Both the position numbers and the translations under genes were made by a program. Positions 36,790-47,074 of a stretch of 64,000 bases of DNA are shown in pieces. The notes beneath the pieces are model-generated. The model did no database searches. It had not been told where the DNA came from and worked only from the letters and a program-made list of their open reading frames with translations. Each line of letters begins with the position of its first letter. The first letter of the stretch is position 1. The DNA is from Streptomyces sp. NBC_01268 (GTDB lineage: Bacteria; Actinomycetota; Actinomycetes; Streptomycetales; Streptomycetaceae), in NCBI RefSeq assembly GCF_036240795.1, contig NZ_CP108454.1, positions 5,826,001 through 5,890,000 of the forward strand. Reading direction: 5' to 3'.

Positions 36790-37788
36790 ATGCTTGCATA
36801 CATAATCCGACGGCTCTTCGCCGTCGTCATGATGCTGCTCGTCGTCACCCTGGTGACGCTCAGCATCTTCTTCCTCATCCCCAAGCTGACCGGCAGTGAC
36901 CCTGCCGCGATGTTCGTCGGCAAGCAGGCGGATCCGGCTGCCATCGAAGGCGTCCGTCAGAAGCTGGGCCTCGGCGATCCGATCCTGGTGCAGTTCTGGC
37001 ACTTCGTCTCCGGGATCTTCGTCGGCCGCGACTACGTGGGCGGCGGCGACTCCATCCACTGCGCGGCGCCCTGCTTCGGCTACTCGTTCAAGACCGAGCA
37101 GGACGTCTGGTCCATGCTGGTCGACGCCTTCCCGATCACCCTGTCCATGGTCATCGGCGCGGCCGTGCTGTGGCTGGTCCTCGGCGTCTCCACGGGCGTC
37201 CTCTCCGCGCTCAAGCGGGGCACGATCGTCGACCGCGCGGCGATGATCACCGCGCTCGCCGGCGTCTCGCTCCCCATCTTCTTCACGGCCATGCTGGCGA
37301 TGCTCGTCTTCCGCACCCAGCTCGGCTGGCTCGACGCCACGTACGTGCCGATCGGCGACTCCATCGGCGGCTGGTTCGGCGGCCTGATCCTCCCGTGGGT
37401 CACGCTCGCCTTCCTGTACGCGGCGATGTACGCGCGCCTCACCCGCGCCACCATGCTGGAGGTCCTCGGCGAGGACTACATCCGCACCGCGCGGGCCAAG
37501 GGCCTGCCGGAGCCGGTGGTGCTCGGCAAGCACGCGATGCGCTCCACCATGACCCCCATCCTGACCATCTTCGGCATGGACCTCGGCGCCCTCGTCGGCG
37601 GCGCGATCCTGACCGAGACCGCGTTCAACCTCCAGGGCCTCGGCTGGATGGCCATCAAGGGCGTGAGCGACCGCGACCTGCCGCTGATCATGGCCGTCAC
37701 GCTCATCACCGCCGCCTGTGTCGTCCTCGCGAACCTCGTGGTGGACCTTATGTACGCAGTGATCGACCCCCGAGTGAGGCTGGCATGA
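36790..37788 (+). CDS. Peptide ABC importer permease (DppB/OppB type)
   Basis: Membrane permease of 332 aa. The first helix (AYIIRRLFAVVMMLLVVTLVT) and the following FFLIPKLTGSDPA are classic DppB N-termini. The EAA coupling motif is DYIRTARAKGLPEPVVLGKHAM at about 235-256. The sequence FNLQGLGWMAIKG is conserved near the C-terminus. The ATG at 36790 sits 13 bp after a perfect palindrome and has no obvious Shine-Dalgarno sequence, so translation may depend on the local RNA structure. It overlaps the next gene by ATGA. Confidence 0.93.
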   Translation: MLAYIIRRLFAVVMMLLVVTLVTLSIFFLIPKLTGSDPAAMFVGKQADPAAIEGVRQKLGLGDPILVQFWHFVSGIFVGRDYVGGGDSIHCAAPCFGYSFKTEQDVWSMLVDAFPITLSMVIGAAVLWLVLGVSTGVLSALKRGTIVDRAAMITALAGVSLPIFFTAMLAMLVFRTQLGWLDATYVPIGDSIGGWFGGLILPWVTLAFLYAAMYARLTRATMLEVLGEDYIRTARAKGLPEPVVLGKHAMRSTMTPILTIFGMDLGALVGGAILTETAFNLQGLGWMAIKGVSDRDLPLIMAVTLITAACVVLANLVVDLMYAVIDPRVRLA

Positions 37789-38884
37789 CCGACAAGCTGG
37801 CACGGACCGGCGCCGCCGTCGGCGAGCCGGTCGCCACCGGGAACGCGCCCTCCGACGCGTTCCTCGACGTCCGCGACCTGAAGATCCACTTCCCGACCGA
37901 CGACGGCCTGGTGAAGTCGGTCGACGGCCTCACCTTCCAGCTGGAGAAGGGCAAGACCCTCGGCATCGTGGGCGAGTCCGGCTCCGGCAAGTCGGTCACC
38001 TCGCTCGGCATCATGGGCCTGCACACCGTCGGCCAGTACGGCCGGCAGAAGGCCCGCATCTCCGGCGAGATCTGGCTCAACGGCCGGGAGCTGCTCACCG
38101 CCGACGCGGACACCGTGCGGAAGATGCGCGGCCGCGAGATGGCGATGATCTTCCAGGACCCGCTGTCCGCGATGCACCCGTACTACACGGTCGGCCACCA
38201 GATCGTGGAGGCCTACCGGGTCCACCACAACGTCGACAAGAAGACCGCCCGCAGGCGGGCCGTCGAACTCCTCGACCGGGTGGGCATCCCCGAGCCGGCC
38301 AAGCGCTTCGACAACTACCCGCACGAGTTCTCCGGCGGTATGCGCCAGCGCGCGATGATCGCGATGGCGCTGGTCAACAACCCCGAGCTGCTCATCGCGG
38401 ACGAGCCGACCACCGCGCTCGACGTGACCGTCCAGGCGCAGATCCTCGACCTGATGCGGGACCTGCAGAAGGAGTTCGGCTCCGCGGTCATCATCATCAC
38501 GCACGACCTCGGCGTGGTCGCCGAGATCGCTGACGACATCCTCGTGATGTACGGCGGACGGTGCGTGGAGCGCGGCTCGGCCGAGGACGTCTTCTACGAG
38601 CCGAAGCACCCCTACACCTGGGGCCTGCTGGGCTCCATGCCGCGCATCGACCGGGAGCAGACCGAACGGCTCATCCCGGTCAAGGGCAACCCGCCCAGCC
38701 TCATCAACGTCCCCAGCGGCTGCGCCTTCAACCCGCGCTGCCCGTACGCGGACGTCCCCAAGGGCGGCATCACCCGGACCGTGCGCCCCGAGCTGACGGA
38801 GACCGGTTCCCGACACTTCTCGGCCTGCCACATGTCGCAGGAGGAGCGGAACCGGATCTGGACCGAAGAGATTGCGCCGAAGCT

Positions 38885-38888
<4 letters not shown>
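37785..38888 (+). CDS. Peptide ABC importer ATPase (DppD/OppD type)
   Basis: Cytoplasmic ATPase subunit, 367 aa, translationally coupled to the permease (ATGA). Walker A is GESGSGKSV near residue 65, the signature is [16 protein letters not shown], and Walker B is [13 protein letters not shown]; the H-loop is IITHDLGVV. The C-terminal oligopeptide-transporter extension has a Cys cluster ([11 protein letters not shown] and FSACH), a feature that binds an iron-sulfur cluster in some DppD proteins. It pairs with the DppF-type ATPase to power import. Confidence 0.95.
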
Positions 38889-40003
<1,115 letters not shown>

Positions 40004-40009
40004 AGCCGT

Positions 40010-40051
40010 CACGAGGCCCCCACGGCCCGCCCGGGCCGTGGGGGCCTCGTG
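40010..40051 (+). terminator. 20-bp-stem terminator of the peptide importer operon
   Basis: Arms 40010-40029 and 40032-40051 are perfectly complementary with a two-base loop, six bases after the stop codon. It is among the strongest hairpins in the window. Confidence 0.92.
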
Positions 40052-40093
40052 CCCATGTCAGGCCCGCCCGGGAACAAGCGGCACAATTGGGCG

Positions 40094-40771
40094 GTGCTCC
40101 ACGATCTGTTCAATCCCTCCGTCCAGCACGCCCTGGACCTCATCGGCATCTTCGTCTTCGCGATCTCCGGCGCCCTCCTGGCCGTACGCAAGAACTTCGA
40201 CGTCTTCGGCATCGCGGTCCTCGCCGAGGCGACGGCGCTGGGCGGCGGCATCGTCCGCGACCTGATCATCGGCGCGGTGCCCCCGGCGGCCTTCACGGAC
40301 CTCGGCTACTTCCTGATGCCCCTGGTCGCGAGCGGCCTGGTCTTCTTCCTGCACCCCGAGGTGGAGCGCACCCAGACCGCGGTTAACGTCTTCGACGCGG
40401 CGGGCCTCGGACTCTTCTGTGTCACGGGCACCACCAAGGCGTACGACTACGGCCTCGGCCTGACCTCCTCCGCGGCGCTCGGCCTGGTGACGGCCGTCGG
40501 CGGCGGTGTGCTGCGCGACGTGCTGGCCAACGAGGTGCCGTCGCTGCTGCGCTGGGACCGCGACCTGTACGCCGTGCCGGCGATGGTGGGCGCCACGATG
40601 GTGGTGCTCTGCATCCGCTTCGACGCGCTCAACGTGTTCACGAGCAGCGCGGCCGTGCTCACCGCGTTCGTGCTGCGCCTCCTGGCGATGCGCTATCACT
40701 GGCGGGCGCCGCGCGCCTGGAACCGGCGCTCCTCCGCCCGCGAGGAACCCGAAAAAGCTACCGCTCAGTAG
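40094..40771 (+). CDS. TRIC-type cation channel family membrane protein (UPF0126)
   Basis: Membrane protein of 225 aa with seven hydrophobic segments arranged as two internal three-helix repeats plus one. Each repeat has the family glycine motif: AEATALGGGIVRDLIIG and VTAVGGGVLRDVLANEVP. Prokaryotic TRIC homologues form trimeric monovalent-cation channels. The start is judged to be the GTG at 40094 because the protein then begins VLHDLFNP with the first helix close behind. Upstream ATGs at 40049 and 40055 overlap or abut the preceding terminator. It probably has its own promoter. Confidence 0.88.
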   Translation: MLHDLFNPSVQHALDLIGIFVFAISGALLAVRKNFDVFGIAVLAEATALGGGIVRDLIIGAVPPAAFTDLGYFLMPLVASGLVFFLHPEVERTQTAVNVFDAAGLGLFCVTGTTKAYDYGLGLTSSAALGLVTAVGGGVLRDVLANEVPSLLRWDRDLYAVPAMVGATMVVLCIRFDALNVFTSSAAVLTAFVLRLLAMRYHWRAPRAWNRRSSAREEPEKATAQ

Positions 40772-40773
40772 CT
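40756..40773. promoter_or_regulatory. Inverted repeat before the thioesterase gene
   Basis: AGCTAC and GTAGCT flank CGCTCA, making an 18-bp dyad that covers the end of the channel gene and ends 21 bp before the thioesterase ATG. The length and position suit a TetR-type operator; binding is not shown. Confidence 0.45.
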
Positions 40774-40794
40774 AAATCCTGTACGGTCGCCGCC

Positions 40795-41634
40795 ATGAGC
40801 ACGAGCATCGAGGCGACGAGCGAGTTCGACCGCGACACGGCCGTCACCCTGCGCGCCCCGGGCGTCTACGACGCCGAACTCTCCGCGGGCTGGACGATCA
40901 TCCAGGCGGTCAACGGCGGCTACCTGCTCGCCCTCCTCGGTCGCGCCCTCGGCGACCACCTGCCCCACCCGGACCCGTTCACGATCTCGGCGCACTACCT
41001 GACGCCGTCCGTGCCGGGCCCGGCGGTCATCCGCACCGAGACGGTCCGCACCGGCCGCACCCTCTCCACCGGCCAGGCCTCCCTCTTCCAGTACGCGGAG
41101 GACGGCACCGAGGTCGAGCGCATCCGCGTGCTGGCCTCCTACGGCGACCTGGACCAGCTCCCCGCCGAGGTCCGCACCACGGCGACCCCGCCGGCCATGG
41201 CCCCCATCGACCAGTGCTTCGGCGCCTCGGACGGCCCGACCCCCCAGATCCCCGGCTCCTCGGCGATCACGGAGCGCCTGGACATCCGCCTGGACCCGGC
41301 CTGCGTGGGCTGGGCGATCGGCGCGCCCTCCGGCAAGGGCGAGATGCGCGCCTGGTTCGGCCTGGCCGACGCCCGCGACCCGGACCCGCTCTCCCTCCTC
41401 CTCACGGTCGACGCGCTGCCGCCGACCTCCTTCGAGCTGGGCCTCAAGGGCTGGACCCCCACGGTGGAGCTCACGACCCACGTCCGCTGCCGCCCGGCCC
41501 CCGGCCCGCTGCGCGTCTCCATCACCACCCGCAACCTGGCGGGCGGCTTCCTGGAGGAGGACGCGGAGGTCTGGGACTCGGCCGACCGCCTGGTGGCCCA
41601 GTCCCGCCAGCTGGCGAGGGCCCCCCGGGGCTGA
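40795..41634 (+). CDS. TesB-like double-hotdog acyl-CoA thioesterase family protein
   Basis: Cytoplasmic 279-aa protein with two hotdog domains. The first includes WTIIQAVNGGYLLALLGRAL (the hydrophobic hot-dog helix) and ISAHYLTPSVPGPAVIRTE. The second includes GEMRAWFGLADARDPDPLSLLLTVDALPP and VELTTHVRCRP, ending with DSADRLVAQSRQLA, a classic last strand. It belongs to the thioesterase group that hydrolyses acyl-CoA; the chain length is unknown. The ATG at 40795 lies 24 bp after the channel gene stop, with an operator-like dyad across the junction. Confidence 0.88.
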   Translation: MSTSIEATSEFDRDTAVTLRAPGVYDAELSAGWTIIQAVNGGYLLALLGRALGDHLPHPDPFTISAHYLTPSVPGPAVIRTETVRTGRTLSTGQASLFQYAEDGTEVERIRVLASYGDLDQLPAEVRTTATPPAMAPIDQCFGASDGPTPQIPGSSAITERLDIRLDPACVGWAIGAPSGKGEMRAWFGLADARDPDPLSLLLTVDALPPTSFELGLKGWTPTVELTTHVRCRPAPGPLRVSITTRNLAGGFLEEDAEVWDSADRLVAQSRQLARAPRG

Positions 41635-41940
41635 CCGGACACCCGACGACGGCGGGGAGGGCGGCGGGGCCGGAGCGGGGGTGGGGGTGTCCGGACGTGG
41701 CGGCGCCCGTGACGAGCGAAGCGAAGTGAAGGTCGCGGTCCGGACACCCCCACCCCCGCGGAGGTTCCGGCGCCCGTGGAGGCACGGGTCTCGGGGCGAA
41801 GGCCCCCTGAGGGGAAGCCCCGGACGGGATCAAGGGCGAAGGCGAGGCCACGCCGAGCGGAAGCCGAGCGGCGGGATAAGAGCGCCACAAACAGGCCACA
41901 CGACGGCCCGCCCCACCCGGCCTCGTAGAATCGACCCACC
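41635..41940. other. 306-bp intergenic region with a long inverted repeat
   Basis: No gene supported. It contains the 22-bp perfect inverted repeat described separately, then GC-rich short dyads (for example GGCGCCCGTG with CACGGG, and GGGGCGAAGGCCCCCTGAGGGG). Its last 60 bp, which include GGATAAGAGC and CTCGTAGAATCG, probably hold the promoter of the cysteine desulfurase gene. Confidence 0.6.
41675..41759. repeat. 22-bp perfect inverted repeat with 41-nt loop
   Basis: Arms 41675-41696 (starting GCGGGGGTGGGGGTG) and 41738-41759 (starting GTCCGGACACCCCCAC) are exactly complementary. The loop contains a short GCGAAGCGAAG direct repeat. It starts 41 bp after the thioesterase stop, so it may be its terminator, but length and symmetry also fit a dispersed extragenic element. 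Confidence 0.85.
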
Positions 41941-43104
41941 ATGGCTTACCTCGACCACGCGGCGACCACGCCCATGCTCCCCGAGGCGATCGAGGCGATG
42001 ACCGCCCAGCTCGCCGTCACGGGCAACGCCTCCTCGCTGCACGCCGCAGGCCGGCGCGCCCGGCGGACCGTCGAGGAGGCCCGCGAGACGCTCGCGAGCG
42101 CGCTCGGCGCCCGCCCCAGCGAGGTCGTCTTCACCTCGGGCGGCACCGAGGCCGACAACCTCGCCGTCAAGGGCCTCTACTGGGCCCGCCGCGCCGCCGA
42201 CCCGCGCCGCACCCGCGTCCTGTCGAGCCCGGTCGAGCACCACGCCGTGCTGGACGCCGTCGACTGGCTGGCCACCCACGAGGGCGCCACGGTCGAGTAC
42301 CTCCCGGTGGACCGGTACGGCCGGGTGCACCCCGAGGCCCTGCGCGAGGCCGTCGCCCGCGACCCCGGCTCCGTCGCGCTCGCCACCGTGATGTGGGCGA
42401 ACAACGAGATCGGCACGGTCATGCCGGTCCGCGAACTGGCGGACGTGGCGGCCGAGTTCGGCGTGCCGCTGCACGCCGACGCGGTCCAGGCCTTCGGTCA
42501 GGTCCCGGTCGACTTCGCCGCCTCCGGCCTCGCCGCGATGACGGTCTCGGGCCACAAGATCGGCGGCCCGTACGGCATCGGCGCCCTGCTCCTGGGCCGT
42601 GAGTACACCCCGGTCCCGGTCCTGCACGGCGGCGGCCAGGAGCGCCACGTCCGCTCCGGCACCCTCGACGTACCGGCCATCGCGGCCTTCGCCGTGGCCG
42701 GACGCCTCGCGGCGGAGGGCCGCGAGGAGTTCGCCCGCACGGTGGGCGCCCTGCGCGACGAGCTGGTCACGGCGGTCCGGACGGCCGTCCCGGACGCGCT
42801 GCTCGGCGGCGACCCGGACGACCGCCTCCCGGCCAACGCGCACTTCACCTTCCCCGGCTGCGAGGGCGACTCCCTGCTCCTCCTCCTGGACGCCGCCGGC
42901 ATCGAGTGCTCGACGGGCTCGGCCTGCACGGCGGGCATCGCGCAGCCGAGCCACGTGCTGCTCGCGACGGGCACGGACCCGGACCTGGCCCGCGGCACCC
43001 TCCGCTTCACGCTCGGCCACACCTCCACCAAGGAGGACGTGACGGCGGTGGCGGAGGCGATCGGCCCGGCCGTGGAACGCGCGAGGACCGCCGGCCTCAG
43101 CTGA
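41941..43104 (+). CDS. iscS: Cysteine desulfurase (IscS/NifS family)
   Basis: PLP enzyme that takes sulfur from L-cysteine, giving alanine and an enzyme persulfide; cytoplasmic, 387 aa. PLP-binding Lys206 is in [10 protein letters not shown], substrate and PLP contacts are in [13 protein letters not shown] and ANNEIGTV, and the persulfide Cys329 is in STGSACTAG. The most likely partner is MnmA, whose gene lies 800 bp downstream. The same iscS-mnmA-ligA-gatCAB order is known in Mycobacterium. No isc or suf scaffold gene is adjacent. The stop overlaps the end of the convergent amidase gene by 8 bp. Confidence 0.95.
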   Translation: MAYLDHAATTPMLPEAIEAMTAQLAVTGNASSLHAAGRRARRTVEEARETLASALGARPSEVVFTSGGTEADNLAVKGLYWARRAADPRRTRVLSSPVEHHAVLDAVDWLATHEGATVEYLPVDRYGRVHPEALREAVARDPGSVALATVMWANNEIGTVMPVRELADVAAEFGVPLHADAVQAFGQVPVDFAASGLAAMTVSGHKIGGPYGIGALLLGREYTPVPVLHGGGQERHVRSGTLDVPAIAAFAVAGRLAAEGREEFARTVGALRDELVTAVRTAVPDALLGGDPDDRLPANAHFTFPGCEGDSLLLLLDAAGIECSTGSACTAGIAQPSHVLLATGTDPDLARGTLRFTLGHTSTKEDVTAVAEAIGPAVERARTAGLS

Positions 43105-43846
43105 CCGGGGCGGGCGTCCGGTCGAGCCGCGCCCGCTCCTTCCGCACGAGCCCCAGGTACCGCTCCCAGTCCCAGTGCGGGCCGGGGTCGGTGTGGTCGG
43201 TCCCGGGCACCTCGACGTGCCCGATGACGTGCTTCCGGTCGACGGGTATCCCGTACCGCCGGCAGATGTCGGCCGTCAGCCGCGCCGACGCCGCGTACAT
43301 CGCCGCCGTGAAGTCCTCGGGCCGGTCGACGAAGCCCTCGTGCTCGATGCCGATGCTGCGCTCGTTCATGTCCCGGTTGCCCGCGTGGTAGGCGACGTCG
43401 AGCTCGCGGACCATCTGCGCGATGTGCCCGTCCTTGCGCACCACGTAGTGCGCGGCGGCGGCGTGCGAGGGGTCCTTGAAGACCTTCACCGCCGAGGCGT
43501 AGCTGCCCTGCACGACATGGATCACGACCCGGTCGACGGCGTAGTCGCCCGGCCGGTCGGCCCGCCGCCAGTTGTAGTCGGACGCCGCGGTCCACTCGGC
43601 GCCCTTGTGATCGAGCTCGCCCTCGGTCCGCCGCCGCTCGGTCCCCGGCAGCCGCCACCACAGCCGGGCCAGCTCGTCCCGGGCGAGCACGGCGGTGCCG
43701 GCGACGGCGACCCCGCCCCCGATCAGGAACGCCCGCCGCGAGGTCCCGCCCTTCCCGCTCTTCCGACCCTTCCCACCCGTCCCGCCCTTCACGCTCTTCG
43801 CACCCTTGCCACTCGTCCCGCTGTTCCGATTCCCCTGCTTCCCCAT
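43097..43846 (-). CDS. Tat-exported N-acetylmuramoyl-L-alanine amidase (Amidase_2)
   Basis: Cuts the amide bond between MurNAc and L-Ala in peptidoglycan, outside the membrane. It has 249 aa. The first 35 residues are a Lys/Gly-rich tract, followed by a twin-arginine signal ([16 protein letters not shown]). The Amidase_2 domain shows the zinc His in [12 protein letters not shown]. It continues with [29 protein letters not shown] and [21 protein letters not shown] with the second His and the catalytic region. The ATG at 43844-43846 has a distant GGAG. The convergent 8-bp overlap with iscS means the last codons of both genes share DNA. Confidence 0.9.
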   Translation of the reverse strand: MGKQGNRNSGTSGKGAKSVKGGTGGKGRKSGKGGTSRRAFLIGGGVAVAGTAVLARDELARLWWRLPGTERRRTEGELDHKGAEWTAASDYNWRRADRPGDYAVDRVVIHVVQGSYASAVKVFKDPSHAAAAHYVVRKDGHIAQMVRELDVAYHAGNRDMNERSIGIEHEGFVDRPEDFTAAMYAASARLTADICRRYGIPVDRKHVIGHVEVPGTDHTDPGPHWDWERYLGLVRKERARLDRTPAPVS

Positions 43847-43906
43847 ATGACCGAGAACGCTTACTCCGGCGACCACGGTTCCCCGGCCCCGTACCCTGGT
43901 AGGGCT

Positions 43907-45040
43907 ATGACTCAGACCCCGCAGCAGCGCCCCCTCCGTGTCCTCGCCGCCATGTCCGGCGGGGTCGACTCCGCCGTCGCCGCCGCCCGCGCCGTCGAGG
44001 CGGGCCACGACGTCACCGGCGTGCACCTCGCCCTGTCCGCGAACCCGCAGTCGTTCCGCACCGGTGCGCGGGGCTGTTGCACCATCGAGGACTCCCGCGA
44101 CGCCCGCCGCGCGGCGGACGTCATCGGCATCCCCTTCTACGTGTGGGACCTGGCCGAGCGCTTCCGCGAGGACGTCGTGGACGACTTCGTCGCCGAGTAC
44201 GAGGCGGGCCGCACGCCCAACCCGTGCCTGCGCTGCAACGAGAAGATCAAGTTCGCGGCGCTCCTCGACAAGGCCCTCGCCCTCGGCTTCGACGCCGTGT
44301 GCACCGGCCACTACGCGACGGTGCTGGTGCGCGAGGACGGCACGCGCGAGCTGCACCGGGCCTCGGACATGGCCAAGGACCAGTCGTACGTCCTGGGCGT
44401 CCTCGACGAGAAGCAACTGGCGCACGCCATGTTCCCGCTCGGCGACACCCTGACCACCAAGGACGAGATCCGCGCGGAGGCGGAGCGGCGCGGCCTGGCC
44501 GTCGCGAAGAAGCCCGACAGCCACGACATCTGCTTCATCGCGGACGGCGACACGCAGGGCTTCCTCGCGGCCCGCCTGGGCAAGGCGGAGGGCGACATCG
44601 TCGACGAGTCGGGGGCCAGGATCGGCACCCACGAGGGCGCGTACGGCTTCACGATCGGCCAGCGCAAGGGCCTGCGCATCGGGCACCCCGCCGCGGACGG
44701 CAAGCCCCGCTACGTCCTCGACATCTCCCCGGTGAACAACACGGTCACCGTCGGCCCCGCCGAGTCCCTGGACGTCACGGGCCTCACCGCGATCAAGCCC
44801 CGCTGGTGCGGCACGCCCCCCGAGGGCCCCGGCCGCTACACCGCCCAGCTCCGCGCGCACGGCGGCGAGACGCCGGTGAACGCGGAGATGCGGGACGGCG
44901 AGCTGACGGTCGCCTTCGACCAGCCGGTCCGGGGCGTGGCCCCCGGCCAGGCGATCGTCCTGTACGACGACACCCGCGTGGTGGGCTCGGCGACGATCGC
45001 GACGACGGTCCGGGCGACCGCGGCACGACAGACGGCCTGA
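43907..45040 (+). CDS. mnmA: tRNA-specific 2-thiouridylase MnmA
   Basis: Adds sulfur to wobble uridine-34 of tRNA-Lys, -Glu and -Gln using ATP and a persulfide relay; cytoplasmic; 377 aa, normal length. The ATP-pyrophosphatase loop is [13 protein letters not shown] near residues 14-26. Catalytic cysteines are in [12 protein letters not shown] and [12 protein letters not shown], and DQSYVL and GQRKGL are family motifs. The ATG at 43907 follows TGGTAGGGCT. It sits just after the divergent amidase gene, with cysteine desulfurase as the likely sulfur donor. Confidence 0.97.
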   Translation: MTQTPQQRPLRVLAAMSGGVDSAVAAARAVEAGHDVTGVHLALSANPQSFRTGARGCCTIEDSRDARRAADVIGIPFYVWDLAERFREDVVDDFVAEYEAGRTPNPCLRCNEKIKFAALLDKALALGFDAVCTGHYATVLVREDGTRELHRASDMAKDQSYVLGVLDEKQLAHAMFPLGDTLTTKDEIRAEAERRGLAVAKKPDSHDICFIADGDTQGFLAARLGKAEGDIVDESGARIGTHEGAYGFTIGQRKGLRIGHPAADGKPRYVLDISPVNNTVTVGPAESLDVTGLTAIKPRWCGTPPEGPGRYTAQLRAHGGETPVNAEMRDGELTVAFDQPVRGVAPGQAIVLYDDTRVVGSATIATTVRATAARQTA

Positions 45041-45091
45041 CCGCCGGGCCGCCGCGCCGATCGGTCCGATCAGCGCGACCGGTCCGGTGGT

Positions 45092-45724
45092 TCAGCCCCC
45101 CACAGCGGCCCCGTCGCGCCCGTCGCCCCCTACGGCCCCGTCGACGCCGAGGACCTCCTCCAGGAACTCCGCCAGCACCGGCGCGAGCACATGCGGCGCC
45201 ACCTCGTCCGTCTGCCCCGTGAGCGTGCGGTGCCGGCCGCGGGGGACGGCCGCGGCGACCGTACGGGCCGCCCGGCGCGTCCCGGCGGGGCTGGAGCCGC
45301 CGTCGATCACGAGGACGCGGGCCAGGACCCGGCCGAGTCCGTCGGCGGCCCCGTCGGTGTACGGCGGCTCGTACACCGACACCGCCCCGACCGGCACCCC
45401 GGCCGCCGCGGCGGCGAGCGCCAGCCCCCCGCCGGAGGCCGTGCCGTGCACGGCCGCGGCCCCGCCCACCGCGTCCACGACCAGCGCGAGGTCCCCGATC
45501 TCGCGCTCGACCGGACCCGCCCCGCCCCTCCGCTCGTAGACGACGACCGGGAAGCGCCGGGCGAGCAGCCCGGCCAGCACCCGCTCGCCGCCGCCCTCCC
45601 CGGGGCCCCCGCCCACCAGGATCACCGGCGGCCCGTCTCCGTACCGCTCGTAGGGGATCCGCGTCCCGTCCTGCGCCGTGACCAGGCCCGGGGCCCGGCC
45701 CGCCGTGAAGCACACCTCGTCCAT
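45092..45724 (-). pseudogene. Shortened alpha/beta-hydrolase without catalytic Ser and His, probably non-functional
   Basis: A 210-aa alpha/beta-hydrolase-fold protein, about 50-70 residues shorter than relatives. The oxyanion strand PPVILVGGGPGEGG and VVVYERRGGAG are intact. The nucleophile elbow reads GTASG (residues 94-98), with Ala96 where GxSxG needs Ser. After VYEPPYTDGAADGLG (about 117-131) the cap domain is missing and the chain runs straight into RVLARVLVIDGGSSP. The position expected for the catalytic His (GQTH in relatives as I remember them) is GQTDEV, with Asp173. The frame is open, so it could still be a folded non-enzyme; decay is more likely. It converges on mnmA and diverges from the LOG-like gene. 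Confidence 0.72.
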
Positions 45725-45821
45725 GGAAGCTCAGACCGGGACGGCTCCCGGAACTCATCGCTCCCCGGCGGAACTTCCGGGAAAAATCTCGAAGCCGTCG
45801 CGAAGGCCTACCGTGGGGCCC

Positions 45822-46364
45822 ATGAACATCTGCGTCTTCCTCTCCGCCGCCGACCTCGACGAGCGCTACACGGCCCCCGCCCGCGACTTCGCCACCCGCC
45901 TCGGCAAGGCCGGTCACACCCTGGTCTGGGGCGGCTCCGACACGGGCCTGATGAAGGTCGTCGCGGACGGTGTCGAGGAGGCGGGCGGGCGCCTGGTCGG
46001 CGTCTCGGTCGACTTCCTCGCCGCGAAGGCCCGCCCCCGCGCGGACGAGATGGTCGTCACGAAGGACCTCGCCGAGCGCAAGGCGCTGCTGCTCGCCAAG
46101 TGCGACGCGATCGTCGTCATGGTCGGGGGCACCGGCACCCTCGACGAGGCCACCGAGATCCTGGAGCTGAAGAAGCACGGCAAGCACACCAAGCCGGTCG
46201 TGCTGCTCAACACCGCGGGCTTCTACGACGGCCTCAAGGCGCAGTTCCGCCGCATGGAGGAGGAGAACTTCCTTCCTCTGCCGCTCGCCGACCTGGTCTT
46301 CTTCGCGGAGGACGGGGCGGCCGCACTGGGGTATCTGGAGGAGGCCGTGGGCTCGCGCGGATGA
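45822..46364 (+). CDS. LOG-family nucleotide-monophosphate phosphoribohydrolase-like protein
   Basis: Rossmann-fold protein of 180 aa, cytoplasmic. The LOG pattern is visible: WGGSDTGLMKVVADG near residues 36-50 and VVMVGGTGTLDEATEILELKK near 99-120. The classical motif PGGxGTxxE here is VGGTGTLDE, losing the Pro but keeping the Gly-Thr loop and catalytic-type Glu. LOG enzymes release free bases from nucleoside 5-prime monophosphates (cytokinin activation or purine salvage); actual substrate unknown. The ATG at 45822 is 98 bp past the divergent hydrolase start; longer frames upstream lack support. Confidence 0.83.
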   Translation: MNICVFLSAADLDERYTAPARDFATRLGKAGHTLVWGGSDTGLMKVVADGVEEAGGRLVGVSVDFLAAKARPRADEMVVTKDLAERKALLLAKCDAIVVMVGGTGTLDEATEILELKKHGKHTKPVVLLNTAGFYDGLKAQFRRMEEENFLPLPLADLVFFAEDGAAALGYLEEAVGSRG

Positions 46365-46380
46365 TGCGAGCATGGGCCCC

Positions 46381-47070
46381 ATGGCAACTCATGTGATCAC
46401 CGGAGCGGGCTCCGGCATCGGCGCCGCCGTCGCGCGGCGGCTGCACGCGCGCGGGGACGAGCTCGTGCTGCACGCGCGGGACGCGGGGCGGGCGAAGGAG
46501 CTGGCGGCCGAGTTCCCTGGGGCCCGGACGCTCGTCGGGGACCTCGCGGACCCGGACCGGCTGTCCTGGGCGTTCTCGCACCAGACCCTGCCCGAGCGCG
46601 TCGACACCCTGCTGCACATCGCGGGCGTCGTCGACCTGGGACCGGTCGGTGAGCTCACCCCCAAGACCTGGCACCACCAGCTCAACGTCAACCTGGTCGC
46701 CCCCGCCGAGCTGACCCGCCACTTCCTGCCCCAACTGCGGGTCACCAAGGGCCACGTCGTCTTCGTGAACTCGGGCGCCGGCCTCAACGCGCACGCCGAG
46801 TGGAGCGCGTACGCCGCCTCCAAGCACGGCCTCAGGGCGCTCGCGGACTCCCTGCGCCACGAGGAGCACGACAACGGGGTCCGGGTCACCTCCGTGTACC
46901 CGGGGCGCACGGCCAGCCCCATGCAGGCGAAGGTGCACCAGCAGGAGGGCAAGGAGTACGACGCCGACCGCTGGATCGACCCCGAGTCGGTGGCGACCAC
47001 CATCGTCATGGCGATCGACCTGCCGCGCGACGCCGAGGTCAACGACCTGTCGGTCCGCCCGGGGCGCTGA
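46381..47070 (+). CDS. Short-chain dehydrogenase/reductase
   Basis: Classical SDR of 229 aa, NAD(P)-dependent, cytoplasmic. The cofactor glycine motif is TGAGSGIGAAVARRL at about 6-20. LLHIAGVVDLG corresponds to the NNAG motif, catalytic Ser lies in VVFVNSGAGLN, and YAASKHGLRAL has the catalytic Tyr and Lys. PGRTASPMQ follows. I chose the ATG at 46381 (MATHVITG); another ATG lies three codons upstream. It starts 16 bp after the LOG-like gene, and its stop is 4 bp before the STAND gene, so the three are probably co-transcribed. Substrate unknown. Confidence 0.9.
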   Translation: MATHVITGAGSGIGAAVARRLHARGDELVLHARDAGRAKELAAEFPGARTLVGDLADPDRLSWAFSHQTLPERVDTLLHIAGVVDLGPVGELTPKTWHHQLNVNLVAPAELTRHFLPQLRVTKGHVVFVNSGAGLNAHAEWSAYAASKHGLRALADSLRHEEHDNGVRVTSVYPGRTASPMQAKVHQQEGKEYDADRWIDPESVATTIVMAIDLPRDAEVNDLSVRPGR

Positions 47071-47074
47071 GCCG

